This document shows, in pieces, positions 1-9,465 of a DNA stretch of 64,000 nt. This DNA comes from Mediterranea massiliensis. GTDB taxonomy: Bacteria > Bacteroidota > Bacteroidia > Bacteroidales > Bacteroidaceae. The stretch is from assembly GCA_015060695.1 (NCBI GenBank), contig SUYA01000001.1, positions 386,307-450,306 on the forward strand, read 5' to 3'. Both the position numbers and the translations under genes were made by a program. Under the pieces are notes generated by a model. The model saw nothing but the letters and a program-made list of their open reading frames with translations. It did not search any database and had not been told where the DNA came from. The first letter of the stretch is position 1, and every line of letters begins with the position of its first letter.

Positions 1-1243
1 ACACCCAGAAGGCCGACTTCCAAGAGAAGTTGATGTAGTCGGCACCCTCGATACGAGTATAACATTCGGGTACACGGTCGGTGCAACAATAGACGGGAGT
101 AAAAGCCACCATGTTGGCATCGTCAGTGGCAAACCACAAAACGCCGCCTATGGCATCGGGCATAGTGCCACGCATTTGTGCTACAAATACCCATGCGGTT
201 TGTTGTGTAGAAATGGGGCGTTCATGGAAATACTCCTTCCCATTTACTTCAAACGAAAGGGGCGATAAACGATAGGGAGTATGGTTGATGCCAGCACCGA
301 AATCACGACTGATATCAAGCGGTGTACCCTCGTAATGGTCGCGCATGGCTTTCTGAATATCTTGTACCGAAATCTTGCGATTGGGCTTCAGGTAGAGAGG
401 CATGGGTGTTTCGCTCTTTCCTTCGATATAGGGCAAAAACTCTTCGCCACGGTCGGTAAACATGTTGTAGAAACTCCACACACGGGCTTCGCAATAGCGC
501 AATGCACCAAAGTCGATCGGTGCATAAGCCTTAGCAAAACTGAAGTCCTTGTTCAATCCTTCGAAATAGCCTTTTTCACGTGCAAAGGAAATGACATCTG
601 AAGAATAGAGACAATTCTCCTTGTCGTCTAAAGGGAATTGATGAATACGGCTCTGATTGGCGTGTGCTGCAATGCAATCATCGGGTACACGAACAGCAAC
701 CCATACGGCACCACGAACGCCAGAGCCTTTTCCAATCATTTCGAGTATCCAAATCTCGTCGGGGTCAGCAATGGTAAACGATTCTCCACTACTATAATAG
801 CCGTATTCTTGCACCAGGTCGGTCATCACCTTGATGGCTTCACGGGCTGTACGTGAGCGTTGCAAGGTCAAGTAAATCAAACTACCGTAATCTATCAATC
901 CCAATGTATCTACCAGTTCGGGGCGGCCACCGAAAGTGGTTTCGCCAATGGTCAACTGAAACTCGTTCATGTTGCCTATCACGTTGTAGGTTTCGCGGGC
1001 TTGTGGTATTTGTCCCAAGTATTTGCCGGTGTCCCACTCATAAATGTCAACCATAGCATCCTTAGGATGTTTGCCGGCCGGATAGTGATATAATTCACCA
1101 AACAGGCCATATGAGTCAGCCGAATAAGAGACAATGGTCGAACCATCGGCCGAGGCTTTCTTGCCTACAATGAAATTGGTACAAGCCAAGGCTTGCAAAG
1201 TGGCCAATGCAATGGCCAAAATCAGTGTTGTCAGTCTTTTCAT
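1..1243 (-). CDS. C69 family dipeptidase (3' end outside window)
   Basis: Partial gene: the first 414 codons are here and the C-terminus lies beyond the left edge. The protein starts with a short signal peptide (residues 1-20, hydrophobic LILAIALATLQALA) followed directly by Cys21 in ACTNFIVGKKASADGS. In family C69 (PepD-like Ntn hydrolases) the nucleophile is an N-terminal Cys exposed by processing, and CTxxxxGxxAxxDGS is the usual motif around it. The later segments GNMNEFQLTIGETTFGG and SGESFTIADPDEIWILE also fit the family. It probably degrades dipeptides in the periplasm. It lies 37 bp downstream of the M23 peptidase on the same strand and may be co-transcribed with it. The start ATG at 1243 is the one that gives a proper signal peptide. 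Confidence 0.88.
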   Translation of the reverse strand, partial: MKRLTTLILAIALATLQALACTNFIVGKKASADGSTIVSYSADSYGLFGELYHYPAGKHPKDAMVDIYEWDTGKYLGQIPQARETYNVIGNMNEFQLTIGETTFGGRPELVDTLGLIDYGSLIYLTLQRSRTAREAIKVMTDLVQEYGYYSSGESFTIADPDEIWILEMIGKGSGVRGAVWVAVRVPDDCIAAHANQSRIHQFPLDDKENCLYSSDVISFAREKGYFEGLNKDFSFAKAYAPIDFGALRYCEARVWSFYNMFTDRGEEFLPYIEGKSETPMPLYLKPNRKISVQDIQKAMRDHYEGTPLDISRDFGAGINHTPYRLSPLSFEVNGKEYFHERPISTQQTAWVFVAQMRGTMPDAIGGVLWFATDDANMVAFTPVYCCTDRVPECYTRIEGADYINFSWKSAFWV

Positions 1244-1280
1244 AATCTATATTATTTTATTGTTATACTCTTCAAAAGGG

Positions 1281-2936
1281 TCACCACACAAACGTATATT
1301 CTTCGTTAGTTACATTACCGCATCCGTCGGTTATTGTCATCCTCAGCTTATGTTTTTCGCCACGCTTCACCCGCTTGGCATCCAATTTACAAACCAGATT
1401 ACCACTGATTGAGTTGGGTTTTCCAAACAAAGCATACTCTCCATCTATAGTTCCTTTGTAAGTGGCAATACCGCTCTCTTTATCTTTAGCCTTGAAGACG
1501 ATGCGCCCCGTCTTTCCCCAGCGATGCTTGTCGATTGGTGTCAATACGGGTGGCACGGTATCGATAGCTACCGTATAGGTTCCTAAGCGTCGGATACGTG
1601 TTTCCATAGCTCCTTTTCGGTAATAGCCTCCTACATGAGAAAGGGTACCGTTTTTACCCACCGATGCTACGTAGTATTTGGTTGTATCGGCTATGGGTTT
1701 ATGACGCAAGGCTATGCGCAAATCGCAATATCCATGAAGCGGTGTAGCTTCGTCATTCAGCTGGTAGGTAAAGGCCAGTGCGCCACTATCGGCACGCATC
1801 TCGTAATTGAGCCTTACGTCGTCGTACAACATGCCACGGGGTATCAGTAAGTCTAATCCCGGCTCTTGTAGGTAATTAACCTTATTCCACCGGAAATAAT
1901 ACTTCTCACGATGTTCGACTGAAGGGATTTGCATCGGCTTGCCTTGTATGGTAAAGCGAACTTTAGAGCTGTTGCCCAAAGCATCAGTTAAGGTATATAC
2001 AAAGTTATAGGGACGTTCTTCATCAATGGTTACCAGCCCCCGATTGGCGTTCATAGGTTGCAACATGCGCAATCGGTTTCCCGGTTCTACAAACGACTTC
2101 ATGTATTGTCCGTCGTATGCCCACGAGTTGATGTAAGGATTCTCTTCATAGAAGAAACTGCCTACCACACTACGAAAAACGGCTTTTCCATCTACCTCCA
2201 ATAACACCTCTTTTACGCCGTAACGGTTGTGTACACCGTCCATATAGTCGTACGCACGGATTCCCACTCCTATTTCACCCCAGGCAGTTATGGGAGTTTT
2301 TGGATTAAGCGGCATCTTTCGGATGTGGCTATCACCCATTACCAACCCCTTGCCGGGTTGTGGGAAAAATATCAATCCCATGGCACGAGGAGGGGTATTG
2401 TCCTTTACACGGTGGGCAAAGAAGGGCAAGGGGTCGATGTATTCGCCACTCTCTGTTTCAAACATATCGAGGTGCAGATGGGGGCCGAAAGAATAGCCCG
2501 TATTACCACTCAAAGCTATCACTTGACCGGCCTTGACGGGATATTTCTCAGGCGAAGGTGTGATATCTACTTCCCAAGAGCCTTGTTCGTACTGAAGATT
2601 TTCTACCTCTTTGGCCATTTTGCCTAAAAACGCACTGAGGTGACGATTGATTGTGGTATATCCGTTGTCATACACCACATCGAGTACATAGCCCGATCCA
2701 TGCGTCACTCGTATGCGCGACACATAACCATCGGCCAGTGCCCGTACTTTCTTTCCAATAGCACCTTGTGTTTTAAAATCCAATCCTCCATGAAAATGAT
2801 TAGCACGTAATTCGCCGAAATTTCCTGAAAAAACAATGGGAAAATCAAAGGGGGGGACAAAGGTAGGTTTGGTCGCATCTTGCGCCAAAAGCAGGGTTGA
2901 AATAGAAATAAATACAGTAAGTATTGAGTATCTCAT
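1281..2936 (-). CDS. M23 family metallopeptidase (LytM-like), secreted
   Basis: 551 residues with an N-terminal signal peptide (about 1-18, ending LLLAQ). The M23/LytM domain spans roughly residues 40-160. The zinc ligands are visible as H49 and D53 in NHFHGGLDF and as the HxH pair H153/H155 in GPHLHLDMFE, with the typical GNTGYSFGPHLH context. M23 enzymes cut peptide cross-links of murein, or act as scaffolds when degenerate; here all ligands are present, so activity is expected. The remaining ~390 residues look beta-rich, with no motif I can name, and include possible Ig-like stretches near the C-terminus. It is on the same strand as the C69 dipeptidase, 37 bp upstream of it, which fits a shared role in cell-wall peptide turnover (inference). 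Confidence 0.9.
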   Translation of the reverse strand: MRYSILTVFISISTLLLAQDATKPTFVPPFDFPIVFSGNFGELRANHFHGGLDFKTQGAIGKKVRALADGYVSRIRVTHGSGYVLDVVYDNGYTTINRHLSAFLGKMAKEVENLQYEQGSWEVDITPSPEKYPVKAGQVIALSGNTGYSFGPHLHLDMFETESGEYIDPLPFFAHRVKDNTPPRAMGLIFFPQPGKGLVMGDSHIRKMPLNPKTPITAWGEIGVGIRAYDYMDGVHNRYGVKEVLLEVDGKAVFRSVVGSFFYEENPYINSWAYDGQYMKSFVEPGNRLRMLQPMNANRGLVTIDEERPYNFVYTLTDALGNSSKVRFTIQGKPMQIPSVEHREKYYFRWNKVNYLQEPGLDLLIPRGMLYDDVRLNYEMRADSGALAFTYQLNDEATPLHGYCDLRIALRHKPIADTTKYYVASVGKNGTLSHVGGYYRKGAMETRIRRLGTYTVAIDTVPPVLTPIDKHRWGKTGRIVFKAKDKESGIATYKGTIDGEYALFGKPNSISGNLVCKLDAKRVKRGEKHKLRMTITDGCGNVTNEEYTFVW

Positions 2937-3022
2937 CGGCTATATCTGATTTTTAAGGTCACAAATGTACATTATTTTATAGGGGGGGACAAATAAAAAG
3001 GAAGTTTTCTGTTGTGCAACAT

Positions 3023-3058
3023 CAAAAAAACAGTATCTACATTGGCAAAAAAACAGTA
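3023..3058. repeat. 13-bp direct repeat upstream of alanine dehydrogenase
   Basis: CAAAAAAACAGTA occurs at 3023-3035 and again at 3046-3058, 23 bp apart (about two helical turns), just ahead of the ald start at 3090. The second copy runs into TAACTTTC (3057-3064), which is one base off the Bacteroides -7 box. The placement would suit an operator, but it could be chance in A-rich DNA. Confidence 0.4.
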
Positions 3059-3089
3059 ACTTTCGGCATGTTTAACCCCCAAATACTAC

Positions 3090-4202
3090 ATGGTTATGAT
3101 TATCGGAGTACCTAAAGAAATCAAAAACAATGAAAACCGCGTAGGAATGACCCCTCACGGAGTAGCCGAATTGGTGAAAAGAGGTCATACAGTGTATATC
3201 CAAGCAAATGCCGGAGCCAATAGCGGATTTGCCGACGACGACTACATAGCGGTAGGTGCGCAAACACTTCCTACTATCGATGAGGTATATGCCATTGCCG
3301 ATATGATAGTCAAAGTGAAAGAACCTATTGCCTCTGAGTACAAACTCATCAAACCAGGACAAGTGGTGTTTACCTATTTCCATTTTGCGGCAGACAGGGA
3401 ACTGACTGAAGCCATGATAGCTTCGAAAGGTGTCTGCATCGCCTACGAAACGGTAGAAAATCCTGACCATTCTCTGCCTTTGCTTATTCCCATGAGCGAA
3501 GTAGCCGGACGTATGTCTATCCAAGAGGGTGCCCGTTTCCTGGAAAAACCACAAGGCGGTAAGGGTAAACTGCTGGGAGGTGTGCCCGGTGTACGGCCAG
3601 CACGTGTACTTATTTTAGGTGCTGGTGTAGTAGGTACCAATGCTGCACAGATGGCGGCTGGCATGGGGGCAGAGGTATTAATTGCCGACATCAACCTGAC
3701 TCGCCTGCGCTACTTGAATCATGTATTACCACCAAACGTAAAAACACTTTACTCATCGGCTCACAACATTCGAATGGAAGTGGCTAACATCGACTTGATT
3801 ATTGGATCGGTACTGATACCTGGCGACAAGGCTCCTCATCTCATTACAAAAGAGATGCTGAAGATGATGAAGCCGGGTACGGTTTTGGTAGATGTGGCCA
3901 TTGACCAAGGTGGATGTTTCGAAACATCACACCCCACTACTCATAGCGACCCGACCTATACCGTTGATGGTATTGTACACTATGCTGTGGCCAACATACC
4001 GGGTGCTGTTCCCTTTACCTCCACCATGGCACTGACCAACGCCACCCTGCCCTACACCCTTGCTTTGGCTGAAAAGGGCTGGAAACAAGCATGCCGTGAG
4101 AATCCAGCACTAGCTTTAGGATTGAACGTGGTAGAAGGGAAAGTAACTTACAAGGCCGTGGCCGATTGCTTCGGACTGTCCTACGAACCAATAGAGTTAT
4201 AA
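3090..4202 (+). CDS. ald: Alanine dehydrogenase
   Basis: 370 residues, the usual length. It converts L-alanine to pyruvate and ammonia with NAD+ (reversible), in the cytoplasm. Recognised from the N-terminal signature IIGVPKEIKNNENRVGMTP, the MIVKVKEP substrate-lysine segment, FTYFHFAADRELT with the catalytic His, the nucleotide-binding loop ILGAGVVGTNAAQMA near residue 170, and DVAIDQGGCFETS with the conserved Asp. ATG at 3090 and a second ATG two codons later (3096) are both possible starts; MIIGVPKE is the commonest N-terminus in relatives. It is a single gene followed by a strong hairpin terminator, and a 13-bp direct repeat sits in its upstream region. It could serve alanine catabolism or ammonium assimilation. 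Confidence 0.95.
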   Translation: MVMIIGVPKEIKNNENRVGMTPHGVAELVKRGHTVYIQANAGANSGFADDDYIAVGAQTLPTIDEVYAIADMIVKVKEPIASEYKLIKPGQVVFTYFHFAADRELTEAMIASKGVCIAYETVENPDHSLPLLIPMSEVAGRMSIQEGARFLEKPQGGKGKLLGGVPGVRPARVLILGAGVVGTNAAQMAAGMGAEVLIADINLTRLRYLNHVLPPNVKTLYSSAHNIRMEVANIDLIIGSVLIPGDKAPHLITKEMLKMMKPGTVLVDVAIDQGGCFETSHPTTHSDPTYTVDGIVHYAVANIPGAVPFTSTMALTNATLPYTLALAEKGWKQACRENPALALGLNVVEGKVTYKAVADCFGLSYEPIEL

Positions 4203-4235
4203 TGGTAAATTCGCAATACACACACATAAATTCCT

Positions 4236-4261
4236 AAGAGGCAGGAGATTTCCTGCCTCTT
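4236..4261 (+). terminator. Rho-independent terminator of ald
   Basis: An 11-bp perfect stem AAGAGGCAGGA / TCCTGCCTCTT with a 4-nt loop (4247-4250), followed by TATTTTA. It lies 34 bp after the ald stop codon. Confidence 0.85.
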
Positions 4262-4662
4262 TATTTTACATGTTCGTGTAGTGTAGTTTATTACATTTCT
4301 TTTACATAAAAAGCAAGTATAGAGCACAATATATATAACTATTCAACTTTCGCAAGTAAAGTGTGTGGCAAGGCCTTATGCCTCCATCCCCCAAACGCAT
4401 CTTGTATGTATTTTAATCTCAATTAACTCCCTTTCGGTCGTTCAAAACATTAATTATTTTTTCAACGTTTAGGTATAGTCTCAATTCTAAAGCCGCTAAC
4501 CGTTCATCACTACCCGCTAACGGCTGATATTATTTTCTGTTTAGGGAAAATTTATTTTCCAAGTACACTATTTTTTAAACCGTGACTTATATCTGTTATA
4601 ACTGATATATGTTTGGCAATTTCTTGAATAACGGCATTACAATTCGGGAGTTGATCTCACGA
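4262..4662. other. Intergenic region between ald and fkp (convergent)
   Basis: About 400 bp without a convincing gene. It is AT-rich. It holds an imperfect inverted repeat (AGCCGCTAAC at 4491-4500 with GCTAACGGCT at 4516-4525) and, near 4585-4605, the 18-mer TTATATCTGTTATAACTG, which recurs inverted near 21075-21100. No RNA gene was recognised. Confidence 0.5.
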
Positions 4663-7494
4663 TTAAGACCTGGAGACTTGAAAGCCGCGTTCAGAAAGTT
4701 TCATATCCACAAAGCGAGCAGAAGCATTAGGAGCTTGCTCGGCCAACACTTCACGAATGCGCAGGGCAGCTTTCGAATCTTTGGCCACCATATAGAGATA
4801 CCCACCACCACCGGCACCGGGAAGTTTATAGCCTAAGCAATAATCTTTCACTTTATTGATAATGGCCTCTACCTGAGGCGGATTTGTTCCTTGATCTAAG
4901 GCTTTGTTCTGCATCCACGACTTACCCAACAACTTTCCATAAGCCTCTATATCGTTGCATTGGATGGCTTCAGCCATAGCAAGGGCATGAGCTTTCATGT
5001 CAGACAACAGAGCAAGGTGGGGAGCTGAGTTCAAAAACATGGAACGCACAATTTCGGCCAAGATGCTTTTAGCTGTACGAGTAATACCGGTATAATACAA
5101 CAGGTGGCAATCGCGGTACTCGGGTTGAGTAAAGAGTTGTTCGGGCAACCAATGAACCAATGGATTTTGCACGAAGCCAGATTGGGTTTGCAATAATTTA
5201 ATGCCTTGCAATACTCCTCCGTACTGGTCTTGCCATCCACCACCGGTAGTGAGCAGTTGTTCTAAAGCCAACGTACGGGCACAAATCTCGTTCTTGTCCC
5301 ACGCTAAGCCACAAAAATCGCTCAACGAGCCTAATACGGTAGCCGCCAAGATAGAGCTGGTGCCCAAGCCTGAGCCTGTCGGAATGGCTGACAAAAGGGT
5401 AATCTCCATACCGACACCAAAGGCTTGTAATTGTGCTTTCAGCGTGGGGTAAACTTGTGCTGAAAACGAGGGTGCAAAACCAGCCAATGCAAGGGCGGCT
5501 TTGGGAATGGAGAAGGGTGAACCTATCTGTCGGTAGTTTTGTAATTCTTCGTAAGTAGTTACCACCTCACGAGCACCCATGTCAATAGAACGAAGCAGAA
5601 TATGAGGTTCGACACAGGGCTTTATATAAACTTGCAAAGGAGGTTGACCATTTAGTTCGATAGCAAAATTGACCACATGACCACCGGCTAATAATGAATA
5701 GGGAGGTGTATCGGTCCACCCACCGGCCACGTCAATTCGTACGGGGCTTCGCCCCCACACTATCTGATCGCTAAAGACATTTAGCTGGGGGTGACTCTTG
5801 CGATGGGTAATGGGGGCAAGAATAGTGTCGCGCAACAACGCAAAGGCTGCTTGCTCGTCAATGGTAGATGAAGAGTGATTGCTTAACTGTTGGATGCGCG
5901 CTCTTAACATTCGGTTATGAATGCGTTGCATAACGGGGGCATCGTCCGACAAGACTTCGGGAGAAGTCAATCGGTTATCGTGATAAAGCCGAGCAACCTC
6001 TTCTAAATCGAGCTGATAAAAGATGCTCTTCTCATAATTACGGGCAAGAGCCATCAGATTACCTCGACTAAAGCGCCTGCGCTGTTCGTACAAACGTGAC
6101 AGATCGGCACCTGAAGCTATATCATCAGCCGATAGGCATTGTGCCTCCAACCAACGTTGTTTGCCTTCGACCAGCTGAGGTTGATAAGTCATCCATCGAA
6201 TAACAGCCTCCATTGCTTCTACACTATGTATAATGGGGAAAATACGAGCTGATTGTAAGTCGTTGCTCGTGCCTTTAACGTGAGCTGGGGTCAACCCACG
6301 TTGGCTTAACCATGTAGTAAAAGAAGTACCTAAATAGTGAGTTTGAGCATTATTTATGTCGCCTCGAAAAGCATCGTCAAAGCCATAAGGTCGTACAGCC
6401 CATCCGCCTGACTTCATGGGCACAATGTCGAGACAAACACCATCAGGCATTGAGATTCTCCAATCGTTAGCAGGCACACCGGTAATGATTTGTCGTATGC
6501 CCATTTTCCATCCGGCTGGTACATGACTATTTTCTATCCAGATATGATTGTTGGATGCGGTAAAAGTAATTTGTACATCAGCATTTTGAGTAAAGATGGC
6601 AGGGTTGGGCTTCAGCTTACGATGCATGATTTGTCGCTGGTCGCACACCTTGTTCTGAATAGCCACGGTAGAAGAAAGCAACTCGCGACTGGTACCGTAG
6701 TGGTAAAATTCGCCACCGGGCAAGGGTAAGATGGCAACCGACAACTCTTTCAATGCTTCGTCATGAAGAGTGGGATGGGTACCTAATGAGCATCCGAAAT
6801 CGGCATAAAGGTCGTAATATTTTAATGCGCCCGAAGCATCGATTGAGCGTTTCTTTAATAACGAAACGGCCTTATCGCTCAACAACCAAATGCCTATATC
6901 CATCAAAAAAAGATGGGTTTTCGAATAGCGTTCGAGTTCATCTAAGGAGGGCTTCTGAAGCATAAAATCGAGTTCTTCGGGACGTTGTCTATGAGAAAGA
7001 AAAACGCCGTGACGAGTAGCCAATACGGGGTCAACCCACAAGCCATAGCATACAACATCGGCTTCGGGGATGGGTTGTAAAGGTTGCTCGGCACGTATAT
7101 ATACATCGCCACTGGCTATGAGTGTACGCAATGATTCAGGGGATTGACTCATGATTTTTTCGTATAACGGCAATTGCAATGAAAGCAGATTTTGCCCAAG
7201 ACGTTGCCCACGCTCCCAACGAAAAACGGGAATAGGCGTCAATATTTTCCCCGAAGGTGCATAAGCCGGTAAACGACGACTTTGACCACCAGCATGCAAT
7301 AGTATTTTCTTCATCTTCATATCGGCATCCGGGTGTGTCCGTTGCCACTCGTCTAAAAGCCATACCGTTCCCCCACCCGAACCCAACTTATGGTCTATGG
7401 GGTCGGAAGTAACAAACCATTCGGTTGTATTTTTGTTCTCTAATTCACCAAAAATATCCACCAAATTGGGCGGAAGAGAGAGTAATTTTTGCAT
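4663..7494 (-). CDS. fkp: Bifunctional L-fucokinase / fucose-1-phosphate guanylyltransferase
   Basis: 943 residues from the start at 7494. It salvages free L-fucose: the C-terminal GHMP kinase makes fucose-1-phosphate and the N-terminal guanylyltransferase makes GDP-fucose for fucosylation of capsule and glycoproteins. Visible motifs are KLGSGGGTVWLL and HAGGQSRRLPAYAPSGKILTP (nucleotidyltransferase part), WGRSPVRIDVAGGWTDTPP and GSGLGTSSILAATVLG (GHMP substrate and ATP loops), and LPGAGGGGYLYMV near the C-terminus. The start MQKLLSLPPNLV was chosen because it matches the N-terminus I remember for B. fragilis Fkp; an ATG 11 codons upstream (7527) would add a hydrophobic tail unlike the family. 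It is a single gene, divergent from the C10 protease gene. Confidence 0.96.
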   Translation of the reverse strand: MQKLLSLPPNLVDIFGELENKNTTEWFVTSDPIDHKLGSGGGTVWLLDEWQRTHPDADMKMKKILLHAGGQSRRLPAYAPSGKILTPIPVFRWERGQRLGQNLLSLQLPLYEKIMSQSPESLRTLIASGDVYIRAEQPLQPIPEADVVCYGLWVDPVLATRHGVFLSHRQRPEELDFMLQKPSLDELERYSKTHLFLMDIGIWLLSDKAVSLLKKRSIDASGALKYYDLYADFGCSLGTHPTLHDEALKELSVAILPLPGGEFYHYGTSRELLSSTVAIQNKVCDQRQIMHRKLKPNPAIFTQNADVQITFTASNNHIWIENSHVPAGWKMGIRQIITGVPANDWRISMPDGVCLDIVPMKSGGWAVRPYGFDDAFRGDINNAQTHYLGTSFTTWLSQRGLTPAHVKGTSNDLQSARIFPIIHSVEAMEAVIRWMTYQPQLVEGKQRWLEAQCLSADDIASGADLSRLYEQRRRFSRGNLMALARNYEKSIFYQLDLEEVARLYHDNRLTSPEVLSDDAPVMQRIHNRMLRARIQQLSNHSSSTIDEQAAFALLRDTILAPITHRKSHPQLNVFSDQIVWGRSPVRIDVAGGWTDTPPYSLLAGGHVVNFAIELNGQPPLQVYIKPCVEPHILLRSIDMGAREVVTTYEELQNYRQIGSPFSIPKAALALAGFAPSFSAQVYPTLKAQLQAFGVGMEITLLSAIPTGSGLGTSSILAATVLGSLSDFCGLAWDKNEICARTLALEQLLTTGGGWQDQYGGVLQGIKLLQTQSGFVQNPLVHWLPEQLFTQPEYRDCHLLYYTGITRTAKSILAEIVRSMFLNSAPHLALLSDMKAHALAMAEAIQCNDIEAYGKLLGKSWMQNKALDQGTNPPQVEAIINKVKDYCLGYKLPGAGGGGYLYMVAKDSKAALRIREVLAEQAPNASARFVDMKLSERGFQVSRS

Positions 7495-7616
7495 AAGCAG
7501 TAACGTCAATATCAAATTTGAATACAAATTAAGTCATTTTTATAAAATAATGAAGATGAAATCTCGTTTTTTATCAAATAAGTTGTACTTTTAGCCACAA
7601 ATTATATTAAACATCT

Positions 7617-9434
7617 ATGAGACATTTTTTATTCTTTTTGATTTGCACCCTATTAGGTGGAAATCTATTTGCCGAAAATATCTCTGTGCAAGAAGCACAA
7701 AAGAGGGCAAACGACTTTTTTATGAAGAATGCATGGACACGTAGCATCAACCCACAACTACAATTGGTTTACGACGGTGAAGAAGCCGGCACTCGTGGCG
7801 AGCATGCACCTGCATTTTATGTTTTCAACCGAACCGACGAACCTGGATTTGTCATTGTTGCCGGTGATGATGTAGCCATGCCTATATTAGGTTACTCCTT
7901 TGAATCGAGATTCCAACCAGATGGCATGCCGGATAATATCAGATTTTGGATGCAAGGATTGCGCACCCAAATTAACGAAGCACGAAGTAAGGGATACCCA
8001 ACATCGGCTACTACAAGAGCCACCGACATAGGCGAAGTGGTGATGAAATTAGAAACGGCTAAATGGAATCAGGAAGCTCCCTACAATGCCCTGTGTCCCG
8101 AAATAAATGGCGAAAAAACTGTTACCGGATGTGTGGCCACGGCCGTAGCCATCGTCATGAAATACCACCAATGGCCAGAAAAAGGCATCGGTACACTACC
8201 GGCATACACCTCTACCGATAGCAAACAGAACAAAATAGAAATACCCGAAAGAGCGTTGGGACATACCTACAACTGGAATGCCATGCCCATGACCTACGAC
8301 GAAAATTCATCGGAAGAGGCAAACAACGAAGTGGCCACCTTGATGTACGATTGTGGCGTGATGTCAAAAGCAGGATATGGATTAGCCGTTGATGGAGGTA
8401 CTGGAGCCGCTACCGAAAATGCTTTTGATGGGCTTGTTACCTACATGCAATATACCCAATCAGCCACATTATTATATAGAGAATGGTATAAAGATAACGT
8501 GTGGCACAACATGCTAAAAGAGAGCCTTCAAAAAGATGGGCCTATACTTTATGCCGGAAGCAACGACAAGCAAGAAGGTCACCAATTTGTGTTAGATGGT
8601 TATACCACCACCGATTTCTTCAGCATTAACTGGGGTTGGAGTGGCCTTTGCGACGGATATTACCTACTATCCGGATTGGAACCCAACCAACAAGGCGTTG
8701 GTGGTAACTCAGGTGGAGGTTTTATTAAATTTCAATCGGCCATTGTGGGGCTGAAAAAAGCTTCGGAAAACGATCAACCTGCCGAACAGTTGATTTTGAT
8801 TGCCGGCACAGCCGATGGAACCAATGATTACTATAAAGGACTTTCAGCCGATACAGAAGATTTCCAAACAAATGTACCATTCAAAATGGATTTATGCTTC
8901 GTAGCCAATGTCAGTGCACAACCCTTTACCGGTGTTGTAACCCTATCTTTATTCGATAAAGAGGGTAACAAAAAAGAAGATATTATAAAAGAACTATTGG
9001 GCATAAAAGACTTAAAATATGGATATGGCACCGGAGTAACCGATTTAGAATGTCTCATCACCAAAGAGATTGAAGACTTCGACTATATAGCAGCCAGCTA
9101 TAAAGGAGCAAATAGCAACGAATGGAAACGATTATTTGGAGGCGATGATGTTGTATCTGAAATCATCGTGAAAGTGCCCGATAATAGCGTACAGGAAGAG
9201 ACTTCGTTCAGCTACAACAAAGCTGATAAGATTATAAAACTGACCACATTGGCCGACGTCAGCTACAAACTGACGGCCGCTGATGGAAGCGAAGCCACAA
9301 GTGGTACTACCACCGCTGACAACAAGGTAATCAGCATCGACACTAAAACGCTGAATGCTGGAATCTATAAGTTGACACTTATTAAGGGTGATAGTAAGAA
9401 AGAAGTGTCGTTCGTGGTGGGAGCCAATAAATAA
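7617..9434 (+). CDS. C10 family (streptopain-like) cysteine protease, secreted
   Basis: 605 residues. Signal peptide about 1-19 (LICTLLGGNLFA); residues ~20-125 match the Spi/streptopain propeptide (FYVFNRTDEPGFVIVAGDD); the C10 catalytic domain covers ~140-375. The catalytic Cys172 is in TGCVATAVAIVMKYHQWP and His322 in EGHQFVLDGY, with SINWGWSGLCDGYY after it, as in streptopain. Beyond ~375 there are beta-rich stretches and a final ~75 residues ending AGIYKLTLIKGDSKKEVSFVV, which resemble a type IX secretion sorting domain, though the match is loose. It is probably a zymogen acting outside the cell. The next gene, 31 bp downstream on the same strand, is a fimbrillin-like lipoprotein, so the two are likely co-transcribed. 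Confidence 0.9.
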   Translation: MRHFLFFLICTLLGGNLFAENISVQEAQKRANDFFMKNAWTRSINPQLQLVYDGEEAGTRGEHAPAFYVFNRTDEPGFVIVAGDDVAMPILGYSFESRFQPDGMPDNIRFWMQGLRTQINEARSKGYPTSATTRATDIGEVVMKLETAKWNQEAPYNALCPEINGEKTVTGCVATAVAIVMKYHQWPEKGIGTLPAYTSTDSKQNKIEIPERALGHTYNWNAMPMTYDENSSEEANNEVATLMYDCGVMSKAGYGLAVDGGTGAATENAFDGLVTYMQYTQSATLLYREWYKDNVWHNMLKESLQKDGPILYAGSNDKQEGHQFVLDGYTTTDFFSINWGWSGLCDGYYLLSGLEPNQQGVGGNSGGGFIKFQSAIVGLKKASENDQPAEQLILIAGTADGTNDYYKGLSADTEDFQTNVPFKMDLCFVANVSAQPFTGVVTLSLFDKEGNKKEDIIKELLGIKDLKYGYGTGVTDLECLITKEIEDFDYIAASYKGANSNEWKRLFGGDDVVSEIIVKVPDNSVQEETSFSYNKADKIIKLTTLADVSYKLTAADGSEATSGTTTADNKVISIDTKTLNAGIYKLTLIKGDSKKEVSFVVGANK

Positions 9435-9465
9435 AAGTACATTTATCATATATAATCAGTAAGAA

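Noticed and set aside
3072..3554. 160-codon open frame on the minus strand over alanine dehydrogenase
   Set aside because: It is fully antisense to a well-recognised gene, and the product (many aromatic and His residues) has no family look.
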